Source: Chromera velia
Taxonomy: Eukaryota > Sar > Chromeraceae
Direction of reading: 5' to 3'
Assembly (NCBI GenBank): GCA_018398765.1
Contig: JAHBMJ010004299.1
Coordinates: 38,254 to 77,071 of the forward strand
Length of the DNA: 38,818 bases
Program-made: the position numbers and the translations under genes
The notes under the pieces: model-generated
What the model was told of the DNA's origin: nothing
Seen by the model: the letters and a program-made list of their open reading frames with translations, nothing else
Databases searched by the model: none
Shown here: piece by piece, positions 1 through 12,762 of the stretch
How positions within the stretch are numbered: position 1 is the stretch's first letter
How the letters are laid out: every line of letters begins with the position of its first letter

Positions 1-1065
1 TGTCTCTCTCTGTCTCTCTCTGTCTCTCTCTCTCTCTCTCATTTTTTTCATATCTTCTAATATGATGCATGTACAGGACAATATATACGTTACATTCTAT
101 ATATATACATACAAAAAAAACTGATTTACAAGTATAACTAGAGATTTATAAAATTTTTGATGAAATTTTTCCTTCAAAAAAAGTTTTTTGATCAATAAAC
201 GGAATGAGAAACTGTTTGCACATTGAATAAATGACCTATATATATTTGATGTATATAAACATGTTTTTTAAATTGAAAACATAATATAATATGTTATGTC
301 TATAGCTAGGTCTATAGTATCATGCATATATGAATAAATATTGACAAAATTCATCAAACTTGTGGTGGTTTAGTGAGTTAGCCGATAAGAAGGAGCTTCT
401 ATTCTGTGCCATAGCGGTGACTGCCATGCATGCACTGCACTGACTGCATGGAACGCCATGCATTCAGAACGGCCGGGCATCACTTCTCCACCAACAATCA
501 ACACATGACGCAAGAATCTGAAACAGTGAAACTTTGTGAGAGGAGAAGGACAGTTCTCGACAGAATGCATGAATCCAGAAGTTGAAGGGTCGATCTCTCG
601 ACTGAAAAATCTGATGATCGAATGCAGCTGGACACGAAAGGCAGGTAGATTGCAGAGTCCAGTGCTGTATGGCGAGCCTGAGACAGAAAAACAGAGTGAT
701 GGAAAGACGAAGTGACATGTACGCAGTGAAAGGCCTGCAGAAACGGATGTCTCGAGGCTTCAGCAACAGAATGCCATGAAAGGGAGATTGGGGAAGAAAC
801 TTGAGTACCTAACGACAACAAAAAAGAGACTTCGTCACTTTCTTGATCTCATCCGCACGTGCATGCAGCTCAGACGGAAAGGAAGGAAAGAAGGAAGACG
901 GAAGGTGCACGAGCAATCGAAGACAGAGTCGAGAGGCAAGCCTTACAGAAACACGCACACACGGAGAAAAGGAACATATTAATAAAGAGGAAAAACGTGC
1001 AACCCTCTCTAGTTCAATTAACCACAAAAAAAAATGCTGTGCAGACGGAGACAGATAGATAGATC

Positions 1066-1069
<4 letters not shown>

Positions 1070-1104
<35 letters not shown>
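1070..1104. repeat. (GA)n microsatellite
   Basis: An uninterrupted GA dinucleotide run in the left intergenic region. A matching TC run follows at 1228-1260, so a transcript through both could fold back on itself. No function is implied. Confidence 0.9.
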
Positions 1105-1109
<5 letters not shown>

Positions 1110-1225
1110 ACCCTCACTTCCACGATTTGACTCAAGAAAGTTCCAGAAAGGAAAAAAAGACGCAGGCTGTCTTGTGTTGCACCACAAGACTTTTTCGGTC
1201 TCTCTACTTTAATGCACCATAGAGA

Positions 1226-1227
<2 letters not shown>

Positions 1228-1260
<33 letters not shown>
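1228..1260. repeat. (TC)n microsatellite
   Basis: An uninterrupted CT dinucleotide run. It lies about 125 bp after the GA run and in the opposite sense. Confidence 0.9.
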
Positions 1261-1264
<4 letters not shown>

Positions 1265-1850
1265 CCTCCTTTAAAATTTTCTTAGGCTCCTTTTTTTTCT
1301 CCATTCCCTCGTTACATGCAGGATGGGGGTGTGATCGCACCATCGTGCCGCCATGCCCTCCTTCCTCTTCTCTCTTCTCTCCTTGATGGATGTTGCGCTT
1401 CCTCTTCTCTCCAAGCGAAAAGGGGCGAAGAACAGTCTTTGTGGAATTCGGCACAGAAACGGATCAAGGTATAATACATGCAGGCTGACTGCCTCAGTTA
1501 GGCAACAAAAAGATCCATTCTTGTACGTGAATGAGCGCGTAAGTGCTGAATTTGATTTTCGACTTTCTTCTCGAGTGCTCTTCAAACAGAGACTCGATCA
1601 CTTTGCTGCTGTTGATTTTAATTCTGTGTTGATATACATTCCTGTCAGGACTTCTTTGTTTGTTGATATACTGGAAGGTGGCTACAGAGCCGGAATTGGA
1701 GCAAAAATCATAAAAGGAAAATCAGCCAGCGGCCCTTCCTACCTCCCTCCACCTGCCGCAACAACGATCGACCCAAAAATTCCTTCAAAAAAATCACAAC
1801 CCTCCTCGATCCTCCTTCCTTCCTTTCGATGGATGATTCATCCACCCACT

Positions 1851-1875
1851 CAGTCAGTCAGTCAGTCAGTCAGTC
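1851..1875. repeat. (CAGT)n tetranucleotide repeat
   Basis: About six CAGT units. The same tetranucleotide recurs near 8908-8935, 28361-28386 and 36074-36090, so it is a recurring local repeat type and not a single expansion. Confidence 0.9.
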
Positions 1876-2421
1876 GGATCGACAGAGAAGGAAATGTAAA
1901 CAAACGCCGACCCGATCCGACCACCATTCCATCTATCTATCGATCGATCGTCCTTCGATTCTATTCGATTCAATTCCTTACATACAGCCCCTCCAGGCAG
2001 GCTTTTGTTTTTTGCCTGGCTTCGCTCATCCTGCTGTGTCTGTCGGTGTGTCTAGCGATGAGGAGCCAAAGAGACGGACAGAGGGACACACGAAGGAAGA
2101 ATGCAAGGCTCTCGAGAGGAAAGACAAGACAAAGCTGTCTGTCCCTCCCATCACCCTGACGTCCAGCTTGTCCCTCCCTAATCATACATCCACCTTCATC
2201 CCCCCACCTCTCGCTCTGGCACACACGCACACCCTCTCTCTCTTTGCATGTGTGGGTGTGGACCTGTCTGACTCCTTCGCTCCATAATCCATTCCTCCCC
2301 CTCCACCCCCTTGAGAGAGATTGCAGGGGGACCGTGCAGACAGAGAGACTGGCCCTCTGCGTTCGATTCGACTCTTTTCACTCACTCACTCTCTCACTCA
2401 GTCTTTGCCCTTTCTATCTTA

Positions 2422-4177
2422 TTAATCTTCACGGAAAAAGTCGAAGATTTCGATTTTTCCATCAGCAGTTCCTGCAATCATCAGACACACATGCAGACAG
2501 ACACGCGAATGGACAGACAGGCTGTGCATCTGTCTGTACACACGCTGAGACGCAAGGACGGCATACAAGCATTTGAACTTCTCTTTTGGTCTCTCGATCG
2601 CCCCACCACACCCCCTGCATGCCAAAACACGATCCAAACTCGGGGACTCAAATGCAAATTTGAGAGCATGGGCACTAGATGCGAGTGACATGCAGCCTGT
2701 GCACTGCGCATGGACAGACAAAGCGATGCAGCGCACTTGGAAGGAAACACGCTCCGAACAGACTCCCTCTCTCACAGTCTTTCATGGGCACTCACTCGGT
2801 AAGAAGCCCCTCACGGAAAACAAGAAAAAAGGAACACAAAGGAAGTCGCCGCATTTGCCATTCTTTTCTGCATCTGGGAGAGAACACGGTGCAAACGCAT
2901 ACTGCCATGCAGGTCACCGACCAACCAACCTATTGCGAGGTGTCGTTCCGCAAAGTCTACACTCATCACCCATTCCTGAAGCGCACAAAGTGACTGCACT
3001 CCGCCCTCCTCCTCCCCCTCCACGAGGCCCTGGGGTGATGCCGGGCTCTCTCTTGGCAGGGACGGAAAGGACGACGAAGCCGCCCTGTCGGTTCCCCCGG
3101 AGGTTTGCTGTTCCTGACTCTCTCTGCGTTGTTGCATTCGGGAGATCTGGTCCAGCAGAGAGTGTGGAGGGCCATTGACTAGAGGCACGGGTACCGCCTT
3201 CTCCTGCAATGAGAAGGGATCGCATGGAGAGAGAGGAAGAGACGGCAATAAATTGCAGTGAGGCCTAAAAGAAGCAGACGGACATTTGAACCACATCGGT
3301 GCGGCGAAGAACGATGAATTCGAGTTCAATTGTCTGCAAGATGCTGTCACTAAAAAGATGCTTCCTTTTTTTGAAGCGTGCTTCGACAGTTCAAGCACCC
3401 GACAGCTGATGCTTGATTAAAGCAGGCTGCATGGAAGCTTTTTTTCCGGTCTTGTCTCCTAGTTTCAGCCACTAAAAAGACTGACCAGAGAAGAAACTTT
3501 GACGCTCCCATCGAGAGAGCAGGACACACACCGAAGGGCATCAGACCTGCAGGCAGAGAGAGATGCCAGGAAGACACACACCGCAACCAACGAAGCACTG
3601 CTTTTCGATGAAGACTGTACGTACGTCTCATTGCCCCCTCCCCAGAATGAATGTTCATGCAGCCAGCCGAACGATCCTTTCTTTCCTTCCGCCTTCTGCA
3701 ACGGACCGATGGTCCAGTGACAAGATCAGAAGCAAACGAGAGAGAGGTCAAAAAAGGCGGAAGGAAACAAAGAGAAAGAGAATCCAAGGCGGGGAAGGGT
3801 AAACGGAAAAGATAAAAGTGGGATTGCTGGACTGCGAAAAGGGAATATATCGAAGCAGGCGACGAAAAAAGGCAACAACACTTCCAAAAACGTACAGGCA
3901 GCGTCACACCCACATACAGCAAGCAATAAAAGAACACTTTCTTCCCTTCCCAATAAACAGGCAGACAAGCAGAGAGGCAGACAGAGAGACCGACCTGAGG
4001 CCCGTGACGAGCTGTCTATGTCGGTGGAGCTGCCCGTACTGGACCTTCTCAAACTTTCGGGAGTCCCAAGTGTGGACGGACTTGTCAGCCGCTGCAAAAG
4101 TAGAGAGAGGGACAGAAACAAAAGGGGAATGGGGGCGCGGGAAAGAATATGTTTCGCAAGATTAATTGTGTTCATGA

Positions 4178-4214
<37 letters not shown>

Positions 4215-7200
4215 GAGGGGGTCTCGGGAGGTCGCACGTCCTGGCCGCAAGCAATCCAATCGTACACGACAGCGTGCACGTTTTCTGTCCCCATACAATC
4301 GTCTTCGTCTTGCAGTCAAATTTCTCCTTCAGGAAAAGAGAGAGCGTAGTACCCCGATGGAAGCAGGCATCTTTAAGGACAGACGATCATTCAGACCCCA
4401 ATTTTCTGTCTGCGTTTGACTCTATGCTCTTTCCTTTTCGACGGAAGAATCGTCAACACCATGTATCAAGAGAGGGAGGGGCAGGAAGGAGACTGCTGAC
4501 GTACATCTGAAGAGGTGCGGGAACGAAGCAGACGATCTTCCCTCGACTGTGAGGACCCAGTCTTTGTGGGTCCCCGTCGCCGCAACCGGGGCATCGCCAG
4601 CCCGCGTGTCGTAAAGTCGAACGACCTTGTCCTGCAGTCAGTCGGGGGGGAGAACGATGAATGAATGGGCACGTACGGCATGAATTAGTCATGCAGAGGT
4701 TTTTGGCTTTTTCGGTCAGGTCTGGCTTTAGGAAGACACTCGAAGCATCTACCTTTTCCGTTCGATATGGGGAGCGTGGGAAGGCCGAAATCTGTCATCA
4801 ATCACTCTTTGTTTTGTTTTGTTTGTGCACAAGGACAGGACGGACAGGACAGAGAGGTTCTTTGCATGGAGTAAGTAAGCCGAGAGAGAGAGAAAGAAAG
4901 GAAAGCAAATGTACTGGCATTCTTCCGCAGCTGTTGAACTCGTGAGGCTGAGGAAAAAACCAAGGCAGGATCGAGACGTTTTTGGTCAAACAAAAGCGAT
5001 TGCTCGACACACATCAGATGCCATCCTCCATGCATTAATTCTCTGCAGAGTGACAGCTTCTCTATACAAGCGACAGGCCTGCAACCCTGCCTCGTCTGTC
5101 CGCCTCTTTACTTCCTTCATTCCTTGTCTGGCTGACCTTCGAGGCCGCAAGAAAGCAGTGAGTAGAGCCGGAGGTCTCTCCACCCACTGCCGAGAAAGGC
5201 GAGATGTCATTAACTGCTTGAGACGACCCCGAGAATCTCTGAACGATCTGGGACGTCGACAGATCCCATGAGAGGATTCTTCCATCCAGACACCCCGACA
5301 GGAGGGGACAGGGGAGAATCGTCAGACCTCCCCCTGATATTAACTCTCCTCCTCCTGCCTCCTCTGGACTTGAACGTTTTTTTTTCTTCGATGATTCAGG
5401 GGAAGAGGAAGAAGATGAGTGGACCTCTTCGGAAGAGGAGGAAGAGGAGGAGGCCCCCACTCTGTGTCTGTCTGAAGTCAGAAATCGGAGGGACACCACA
5501 GACCGCCCGTGTCCATTCAATTCTTCCACTGCCGCCCCACTGACAGCATCTCCAGCTGCGTCGTCGTCCTTCCTGGACACAGAGAACAGACGCACAACAC
5601 CGTCGCTATACCCCCCTGCAACTAGTGCCGGCAGACTAGTCGTACCCCCTCTGAGGGTCTCCAGCCGGTCTGCCGCCATCTCAATCGACCTCTTGAAGTA
5701 CGGCAACTGTCGGGAGGATGACGAGGAGGAGTATTGGTTCGGGAGACACATCACTGAGGGAGGTCTGGGTCCCCCTTCTGTGTCGTCTTCTTCTTCTTCG
5801 TCCTCTTGTCCACCTCCCCTCTCAGTTCTCCTTCCATTCAACAGACGATCCTCCCCCGTCTCCTCACACTCCTCGTCTGCCACCCCAAACCCAGAATCAT
5901 CGAACGCACCCCCAAACGCCCAATTCAAATGGGAACCCGAGAGGACCAAATCGGCAAACGTGTGCTCACAACTCAGAGCCTGAGGCATCCCACCACCCTG
6001 GCCCCCTCCTGCCGAGGGAGCCGCAGCAGCAGCAGCTCCACTTGGGGATGCTGGCATCAAGTCGCCGTTAAAGGGCACAAACTGGCGGAGCATTTGTCCT
6101 GCAAAGAGGCATCAAGAAAAGAGACGACTGGGTGCGCATCAAAAAAAAGAACATGGAGACCAATTTGACCATGGGAGCGGGGGACGAAGGGAGTGAATGC
6201 AGAGCATTACCGAAAGTAAGAGACAACACACGATGCATTGAGTAAAACAAGGGAAAGAAAGAAACGACGTCCTTTGGTTTCACTTGGTCTTTTTGTCCCA
6301 AACGAGGAATTTGAGTAACAGAATTAAGACAGAAGGAAGGGGGGTCTACAGGGAAGAAACTGGGAACCGCATTGCATAGCTGTCTCAGAGAAAGGGAGAA
6401 ATTAAGTTCCTTCGGGGGGAAATGTGAGATAGAGAAGTCTTTATTCCAGTTAACCATCAGGGCCGGACAGGAACTATGGCCGAGAGAAAGAAATGCAGCC
6501 CTACGGAGCCTGTTTGCGCTTTTTCATGATCAGCAAAAGCAGAATGAAATCTCTCTCAATTGATTCGCTCGCTGTGTGTATCCATCTGGACCTGCCTCTT
6601 TGAGATAGACTCAAACAGCACCGCGGACAGAACCAGGCTGCAACGATCTCTTTGACGTCTTGCATGTATGTGCATCGACTCGCAGAAAGAACTGTCTCTC
6701 CAGACCCTCGCAGGCATTTATTTCTTTTTAGCCTTTCCAATCCCTGGCAGAAATCTCCCGAGGGGGGCAGCTTCCTTCGAGAGAAAGGACGACAAGGTGG
6801 AAGGGAGGGAGGCAGGGAGGGAAGTGCATGTATATGAGAGAGAGAGAGAGGGAGGGAGAGAGAAAGACTTACCCGTCCGAGGACAGAGAAGGTAAAGGCC
6901 TCCGTCCCGAGTTGCTGCCAGGAGAACGCAACCCTCGAGGGCAAACTTCACGTCCAGAACGGCGGCCTGAAGGGGACATGAACAGAGAAAAAGGGAGTGA
7001 GAGAAACAGCGTGCTTACAAGGTTGTAAAAGATCCTGTCATCCGGCAAAAAGAGAAACATTCCAGAACACATGAGACCCAACAACGTCTGTACACAGGGA
7101 GGGAGACAGGTTCTCGTGCCTTTGGCGCAATTCATGTTCTTTCCATCCTTCCATCTGCCTGCCTTTCTGCATCATTCCGCCTACCCCGTCTCCCGATTTC

Positions 7201-7234
7201 TGTTGCTGTCTCTGTCTCTGACTGACACATACTA

Positions 7235-7273
<39 letters not shown>

Positions 7274-9443
7274 GAGGGACTGACATCGCTTGTCATTGGT
7301 CCTGTGCGGATCCTCCCATCGAACCTGCCGCTGCAGAACTTCCTCTCGATCACGTGCTTGATCGCGTACTTGCCCCTCCAACTCATCCAATCGGGGGCCT
7401 TTCCTGCCGACCCTTTGCGTGAGCCCGTTCTGTCTCCATCAGCAGTCTCTCTGTCTCTGTCCAGACATGATCTGCCTTTTGGGACCGAATCTTCTTCCGC
7501 ATCTGCACAGCGAGTGCGTTGAACACTCCATGAAGATCTTCCCCCTCTGCTTACTCGACCACTGAGGGCAGAGGGAGACGGACTATGATCCTCAGAGACG
7601 GCAGACACAAGGGAGCCATGGCAAGGGGAACGGGGGGAGACGGAATGGAATTCAGTCTCTCTATCGGCCGTGGGGGATGAGCCCATTTGCATCCTGCTGG
7701 CCTGACTCTCTCTCTCGCGATCTCCCCCGACTCCCCTCTGTGACTCTCCTGCTCGTAGTGCAGCCATCAGCGCGTTGGGGCTGACGGGCCGATCATCCCG
7801 CCTCTCTCTTCTCCCACTCACTTCCTCTCTAGTAGAGTCTTCTAAAGGAGAACGACAAGACAGATGAGTGGGAGTCCACAGTTCTGCCCCTCCCGAATCT
7901 CTCCGGTCTGAAGGGGAAGAGAGAAACGCAGTGGAGTCCTCTTTTGACTCACACAAACGCAGAGAGAGACGCATCGTCTGCCTGTTGGGACCACAATTTG
8001 CTGAGTCTGTGCTACCCAGACGACTTCCCTGGTTCCCTCCTCTGCCTTCAACAGGAAGGGGAGAGGCACTTTTGGTGGGAGTTGATCGGGGAGTTCTTGG
8101 GGAGTCTTTCTGCTGCATGGGCAGATGGAGGGAGGAGGTGGAGGCTCTCCTGTCCCCTCCCGCTGCTCTGTTGATGTTGGACGGGGAGGGCGCGGGTGAC
8201 AGGGCGAAGGGGGATGTAGGGTCGCGGGGGGAAGAAGGAAGGAGGGGCAGCTCAAAGGGAGGGGGGCCTCCCCCCCCTGTAGGAGAAGGGAAAAAATCCT
8301 CTCCCCCCCCTCCTCCTGTGTTGGTGTTCGACTTGGGAGAGGGGGAGAGGAGAAGAGGGGCAGGTTGAGGGCTGAGGTATCTGTAGTGAATTGCAGGGGA
8401 CTGCAAGCAGGCAGGCAGGCACATGGGCAGAGAGGATGGGAGAGGAGACGTGATCAAACAGAGAGGAGGGAGAGGCGGTGCGATGCGAAGACGAAGGCAT
8501 CAAAAGGGAGGGAGAGTGCCGCACCAAAACTGACCGCCAAAAAGAATCAGGAGGTCTGTCTAAAAGGGACAGGAAAGAAACGTGTCTGCAGGTTTTCTTA
8601 CTGGGCTCTCTGGCTGGCGGTCTGAATCTGACTCTGACGCTAAAACTTGACCCTGAAACCGCCTGCCCATTTTCTCCCTTCATGTGTCTTTGGCTTTCAA
8701 GTCAGTCTGAATATCTTTTTGAGAAAAAAAGACAGAGAAGAAGAAGGAGAAGCAGGAGAAGATCTGGTGGACAGAGCCACCCTCCTGACTGACTGGCTGA
8801 CCAGTTTTGCTGTGAACCTTTCTTGAAAGTTTCTCTCCCAGAACGCCTCACAATGAACGACGTCCCGAAATCTCCGGCACACCTGCATGGGAAGGAGGGA
8901 GGGAGCACTCAGTCATTCAATCAGTCAGTCAGTTGGAGAGGAGAGGAACTCGGTGCATGCATGGATGTCAAATGGTGCACAGAGAGAAAAGCCTAAACGA
9001 GCGAGACTTGTCTGTCTGTCACGCCATTGGTGAGTGAGTTAAAGGAAAGTTGAGGAGGGGGAAGGGAAACTGGAAGGCATTCATGAGGAAGAAAATACGG
9101 AATTAAAGAATCGTGCAAACAAGGAAGGAAGGAGCACAAAACGAGCGTTGACAAGAACACAGAAGAAGCAGATCAAGGAAGCAAAGAAAGACACTGTCAA
9201 CATCGCCTTCTGTTCAATCAATCCCCCCATGCACACACTGACGCGTCCTCCGACAGACCCACCAAGCTGAGGATTCGAGTCGACTCGATAGGGCCCTTAA
9301 TGAAAGAAAAAATGCGAAACAGGAGGTCATCCACCATCTCAGGAAGTAGGGGATCTCCTGTGTAGATCAGAGAGGACGACGAGGAGGACAGAGACCCTCC
9401 CTGCCCACGTGGCTGTTCTCCTGCTTCTTGAGGATTCAGATTT
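2422..9443 (-). CDS. F-box/WD40-repeat protein, 11 exons, 5' end open
   Basis: A likely SCF-type ubiquitin-ligase substrate receptor. Exons run 9443-9263, 8882-8802, 8400-7285, 7087-7019, 6966-6873, 6098-5137, 4631-4505, 4091-3995, 3546-3486, 3203-2930 and 2471-2422 (TAA stop). All ten introns (52-774 nt) are GT/AG and codon phases agree at every junction. The F-box core LLPEMVDDLLFRIFSF continues across the first junction into VCRRFRDVV, then WERNFQERF. Next is a 372-codon Ser/Pro/Arg-rich exon, then about eight WD40-like blades, for example FLAASK/DKVVRLYDTR, SADKSVHTWD and the terminal GTADGKIEIFDFF. The 962-nt exon carries poly-Ser and Asp/Glu inserts. About 1,036 residues are covered. 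No in-frame start ATG is visible. A strong minus-strand donor (GTAAGT at 9773) may end an untranslated leader exon, and a 48-nt intron 9491-9444 is phase-compatible. Family known; substrate unknown. Confidence 0.85.
4180..4209. repeat. (GA)n run inside an F-box gene intron
   Basis: It lies in the 4092-4504 intron. In the sense of the gene it is a (TC)n pyrimidine tract. Confidence 0.85.
7237..7268. repeat. (CA)n run inside an F-box gene intron
   Basis: It lies just downstream of the donor at 7284, in the 7088-7284 intron. In the sense of the gene it is a (TG)n tract. Confidence 0.9.
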
Positions 9444-9774
9444 CTGCGGACGAAAAAGATAAAAGGAAACCGGAGAAAACCCGAAATTGACCTGTCAAGA
9501 GAGTCCAGGGAGAAAGATCCAGAGGGAGCCAGGAGGTAGAAGAGGGCAGCAAATGAATTGGCCAAAGATAAAACAAACCAAACATGCAGAAGACATGCCG
9601 CTTGGCGCCCATCGAAGGCAGAGAGTGGACAACCATACGAGGCAACTTTCAGATTGCCTGACCGTGTTCCCGAACGGCTGTCTCCTATGTCTCACACTCT
9701 CATTTCCTCCGCCCTTCTGAACGCATAATTCAGTCTAGCACGCATTCACATGTACGCAAGTCGCGCCACTTACC

Positions 9775-12700
9775 GAACTGCCAGAGAGTCTACCAAAAGA
9801 CCGTCAAGGAATCAGACTGAGAAAGTTACATGAAGTGAAGAAATGAAGTCAGTCCACTGACAGTGAGAGTCCTCTCTCGAGGCGGGCCTGGAAAGAGAGC
9901 AGCTGCCTAAGGTTGATGCCAAACATCTTTCTTCAGATCCTCTCTGCGTATGTGTTATCTTTTCTTTCCCTTTCCGGATGCTTAAGGTCAGTCCACTCTT
10001 CAAAAGAGAGGCAGCTGATCAAGAGACTGGCTGAATCGGCTCTTCACCTCAACGGAAAGTCCTGATGGAGGGCAGTCAACACACCGCCAGAAATTCACGA
10101 AGAACTGCGGATATGGTGATGCTCCCTGGAGTTGTGTAGACGGGCAGAATTTCCTGTATTTCGTGCTGAGGGCTACGACGGTTCTTGGACCTGCTGGAGT
10201 TCAAATGAAATGGGAGCTCCTGTACCAAAGTGAGGAGCTTGAAGGGAGCCAAAACCCCTTCTTCTGGTCAGAAGGAAAGGCGGTAGGAGAATCCGGGGGT
10301 ACTTATTAGTTCCGTCTTCGACAGGAGTCGTTGAATTAGGGCTTTTTGAGGTCTTGGTAGGAGTGCTTCACACTCTCCAGACGGATTTGTCTCCAAGCCT
10401 TTTCCGTTGCCTTTGTTCCTGACAGGAGTGGTCAATTTCGTTTGAGTGCAACTGTCAGTGCCAGAGGGTTGATACTCGAGGGTTCAAGCAGATCAACAGT
10501 ATCATCAACCAATCAAAAGAAAAGGAGAGACGTCCAAGCAGATACATGATGTATGGATGAGCGCATGCAATGCCATGCATATGCATGGCGGGTTCCTTAT
10601 ATGCTCGATGATTGCCTCGATCCTTATACACAGGAGTGGGCGCGCATTGCGCGCCGAAGAATTTCGGACAACGTAGTACGCGGACGAACGGAGTATAGAA
10701 GCGTACACAAACTTTGTGTTTTGTCACGCGTAGTCCCTAGTCCCACTTTGCAGAATTCAACACAAGTGGCAACAAACTGGTCCGGAGATATCCGGAGAAA
10801 ACTGGATAGAAACTGGACTATACTATAGTAGGATAGGATACCAGGGAGGGGGGGGGGGCGGGGGCCGGAGCGGGGGTGCTCAAGGTTTTTGCAGAGCGCG
10901 TCGGGCACCATGTCCTAAGGAGGGTCCCACTCGTCTGCAAGAGCATTGCGCTCAGCCCTACTAACATTAACCAAGAGAGAGATAGAGAGAGAGTGCTGAC
11001 AGGCTTAGAGACGCCGGGTTTGAAGCCTTGATTATGGCTTGATAGGCCCTGAGATCGCACGTACTCGCATAGCGCATTTTTTTATTTTTTGACGGGGAGG
11101 CGGGGACCGCGGGGTTTGGTTTATTATCGCTTCTTAAATAAAAATGTCCACCAAGCAACTCGTCTAGAGCAGTTAGGAATGACATTGGGGCTGCAATTTA
11201 GCCTGTAAACCATATATACATTTCATTTTAGACAGCAGCTCATCCTCGTCTAGCTACAAAGGTTATGACATTGCACAGTTATACGTACAGAGTTGTATAA
11301 AAAGTATAAACTACGGCCCTAACCATAAGGTTAAGCCTAGAGAACGTTACTACTACTTACTAGTATACACATACATGCTCTCACATTTCTTTATTGCTTT
11401 CTACACAGCACACACACATATATCGGACATAATCGAACGATATCGAACTTTAATACTTTGTTAGAATCTTAAGAGACGGTAAGAGACGGTATAACCTTCT
11501 ACCTGCTGTGTTTACTCATAAGATACGATGTTTTCTCACCTCTCGCTATCTTTATGGCACGCTGCACGGCGGCTTGCACCCCGGACTGCATGGCGGCGGG
11601 AGCGGCGCTGGGTCCTGCATGGTCATGCGGCTCATGCCGCTCCTAGCGCGGCTCACGCCTCTGCACTCCTTTGGCGGCTTCTTTTGGCAGTGAAATTGAG
11701 ACCCCACTTGTACTGCATAATGCTGCATAAATGCATACGGTTGCGAGTCTGCAAGTTATTTCGAACCATTCACCAAAACAAAATACAGTTGAAGAAGTCA
11801 TTGAGTCAAGAGGTAAAGGGAAAAGACTTAATGTGACTATGTGTCACATAATGTGTGTGAAAAGACTTTATTGTCGTCTCTTTGTATGTCTTTGTTTTCT
11901 TTTCTTGACCTCCCGACACGAGAAGCAACAGAACGCCAGGTCTTCTGCATGACTTGTATCTGTCATGTGAGCTCATCATCGCATGCTGAGTCCCCTTCAC
12001 CCTGCCAAGATTCTACACGAATACTCTCAGGCTGCTTCCTTTCCGATTCACTTCGTTGTGCAACCGTTCTGTTTGATTGAGTGAGCGTGTCGATCATGCA
12101 GGCCCCTGGGAGAGGCGTGCAGGAATGTGCAAAACAGATCGGCGTACGTTGTGGAAACAGACAAAAGCAAACCTCCTGAACGGACAACCAGCACCAACAA
12201 AACAAAAAAATCACAGAGCCGACAGACCCCATTCCAGCTAGATAGTCAGATTGGAGGCGGCAACGAAACACAAAAGAGACCGACAATCCCACGATTCACC
12301 CACCTATTTACCCATCCCTCCACCTACCCACCCACCCAATCACCCACCCATCCAACTATTTATCAAGCCTTCGGAGCGAAAGAAGGACGTTGTGAAATTC
12401 TGCATCGTCGGTCTATTGCAGTCATATTCACGCGCACGACTACAACTTCCTTATGCTTCCATGCTGCTCTCTCAGACGTCCTGTCGCAGTGCATTTGTAA
12501 GTAGGCCGGACTGGCAAATATTTCTGTTTTTGCAGTCTTTGTGCCCCGAAACTCACAAACCACTCACACACACATTGACAGAAGAGGGACAAAAAACCGA
12601 CCAACAAAACAAAGAGCACAGCACACAGCCTCTGCATGAACGACCTGATCGATCGATCGACCTTCTTCCTCGCATGGTCCAACTGGTGAAGTCTCTCCAG
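9775..12700. other. Intergenic region, no gene seen
   Basis: Only short frames occur here and none shows a recognisable motif. About 10840-10880 holds a G-homopolymer and GC-rich patch. About 11190-11480 is AT-richer. About 12300-12360 is a CCCA-rich imperfect repeat. Between about 12640 and 12762 the sequence resembles, in inverted orientation, the 3' flank of the plus-strand CBM20 gene (18978 to about 19090), so it is probably the 3' untranslated part of the duplicated unit. Confidence 0.5.
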
Positions 12701-12762
12701 GAACCGAAAACAAGCAAAGAGAAAAAGAGAACAGAAGAAGCGAAAGAAAGGGCAAGGGAAAG

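Larger units (their letters stand above)
1..2421. other. Gene-poor left flank with simple repeats
   Basis: Bases 1-40 are TC/TG-rich. About 40-370 is AT-rich with no reading frame of note. The rest holds GA/TC runs near 1070-1104 and 1228-1260 and a CAGT tetranucleotide run at 1851-1875. An ATG-initiated frame of 268 codons at 1353-2159 is open, but it crosses the CAGT run and pyrimidine-rich DNA and shows no domain, so I do not call it. The minus-strand F-box/WD40 gene ends at 2422. Confidence 0.5.

Noticed and set aside
1353-2159. ATG-initiated 268-codon frame on the plus strand
   Set aside because: It crosses a CAGT tetranucleotide run and pyrimidine-rich DNA, shows no domain, and its codon content looks like translated repeat. 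Kept only as an unlikely candidate.
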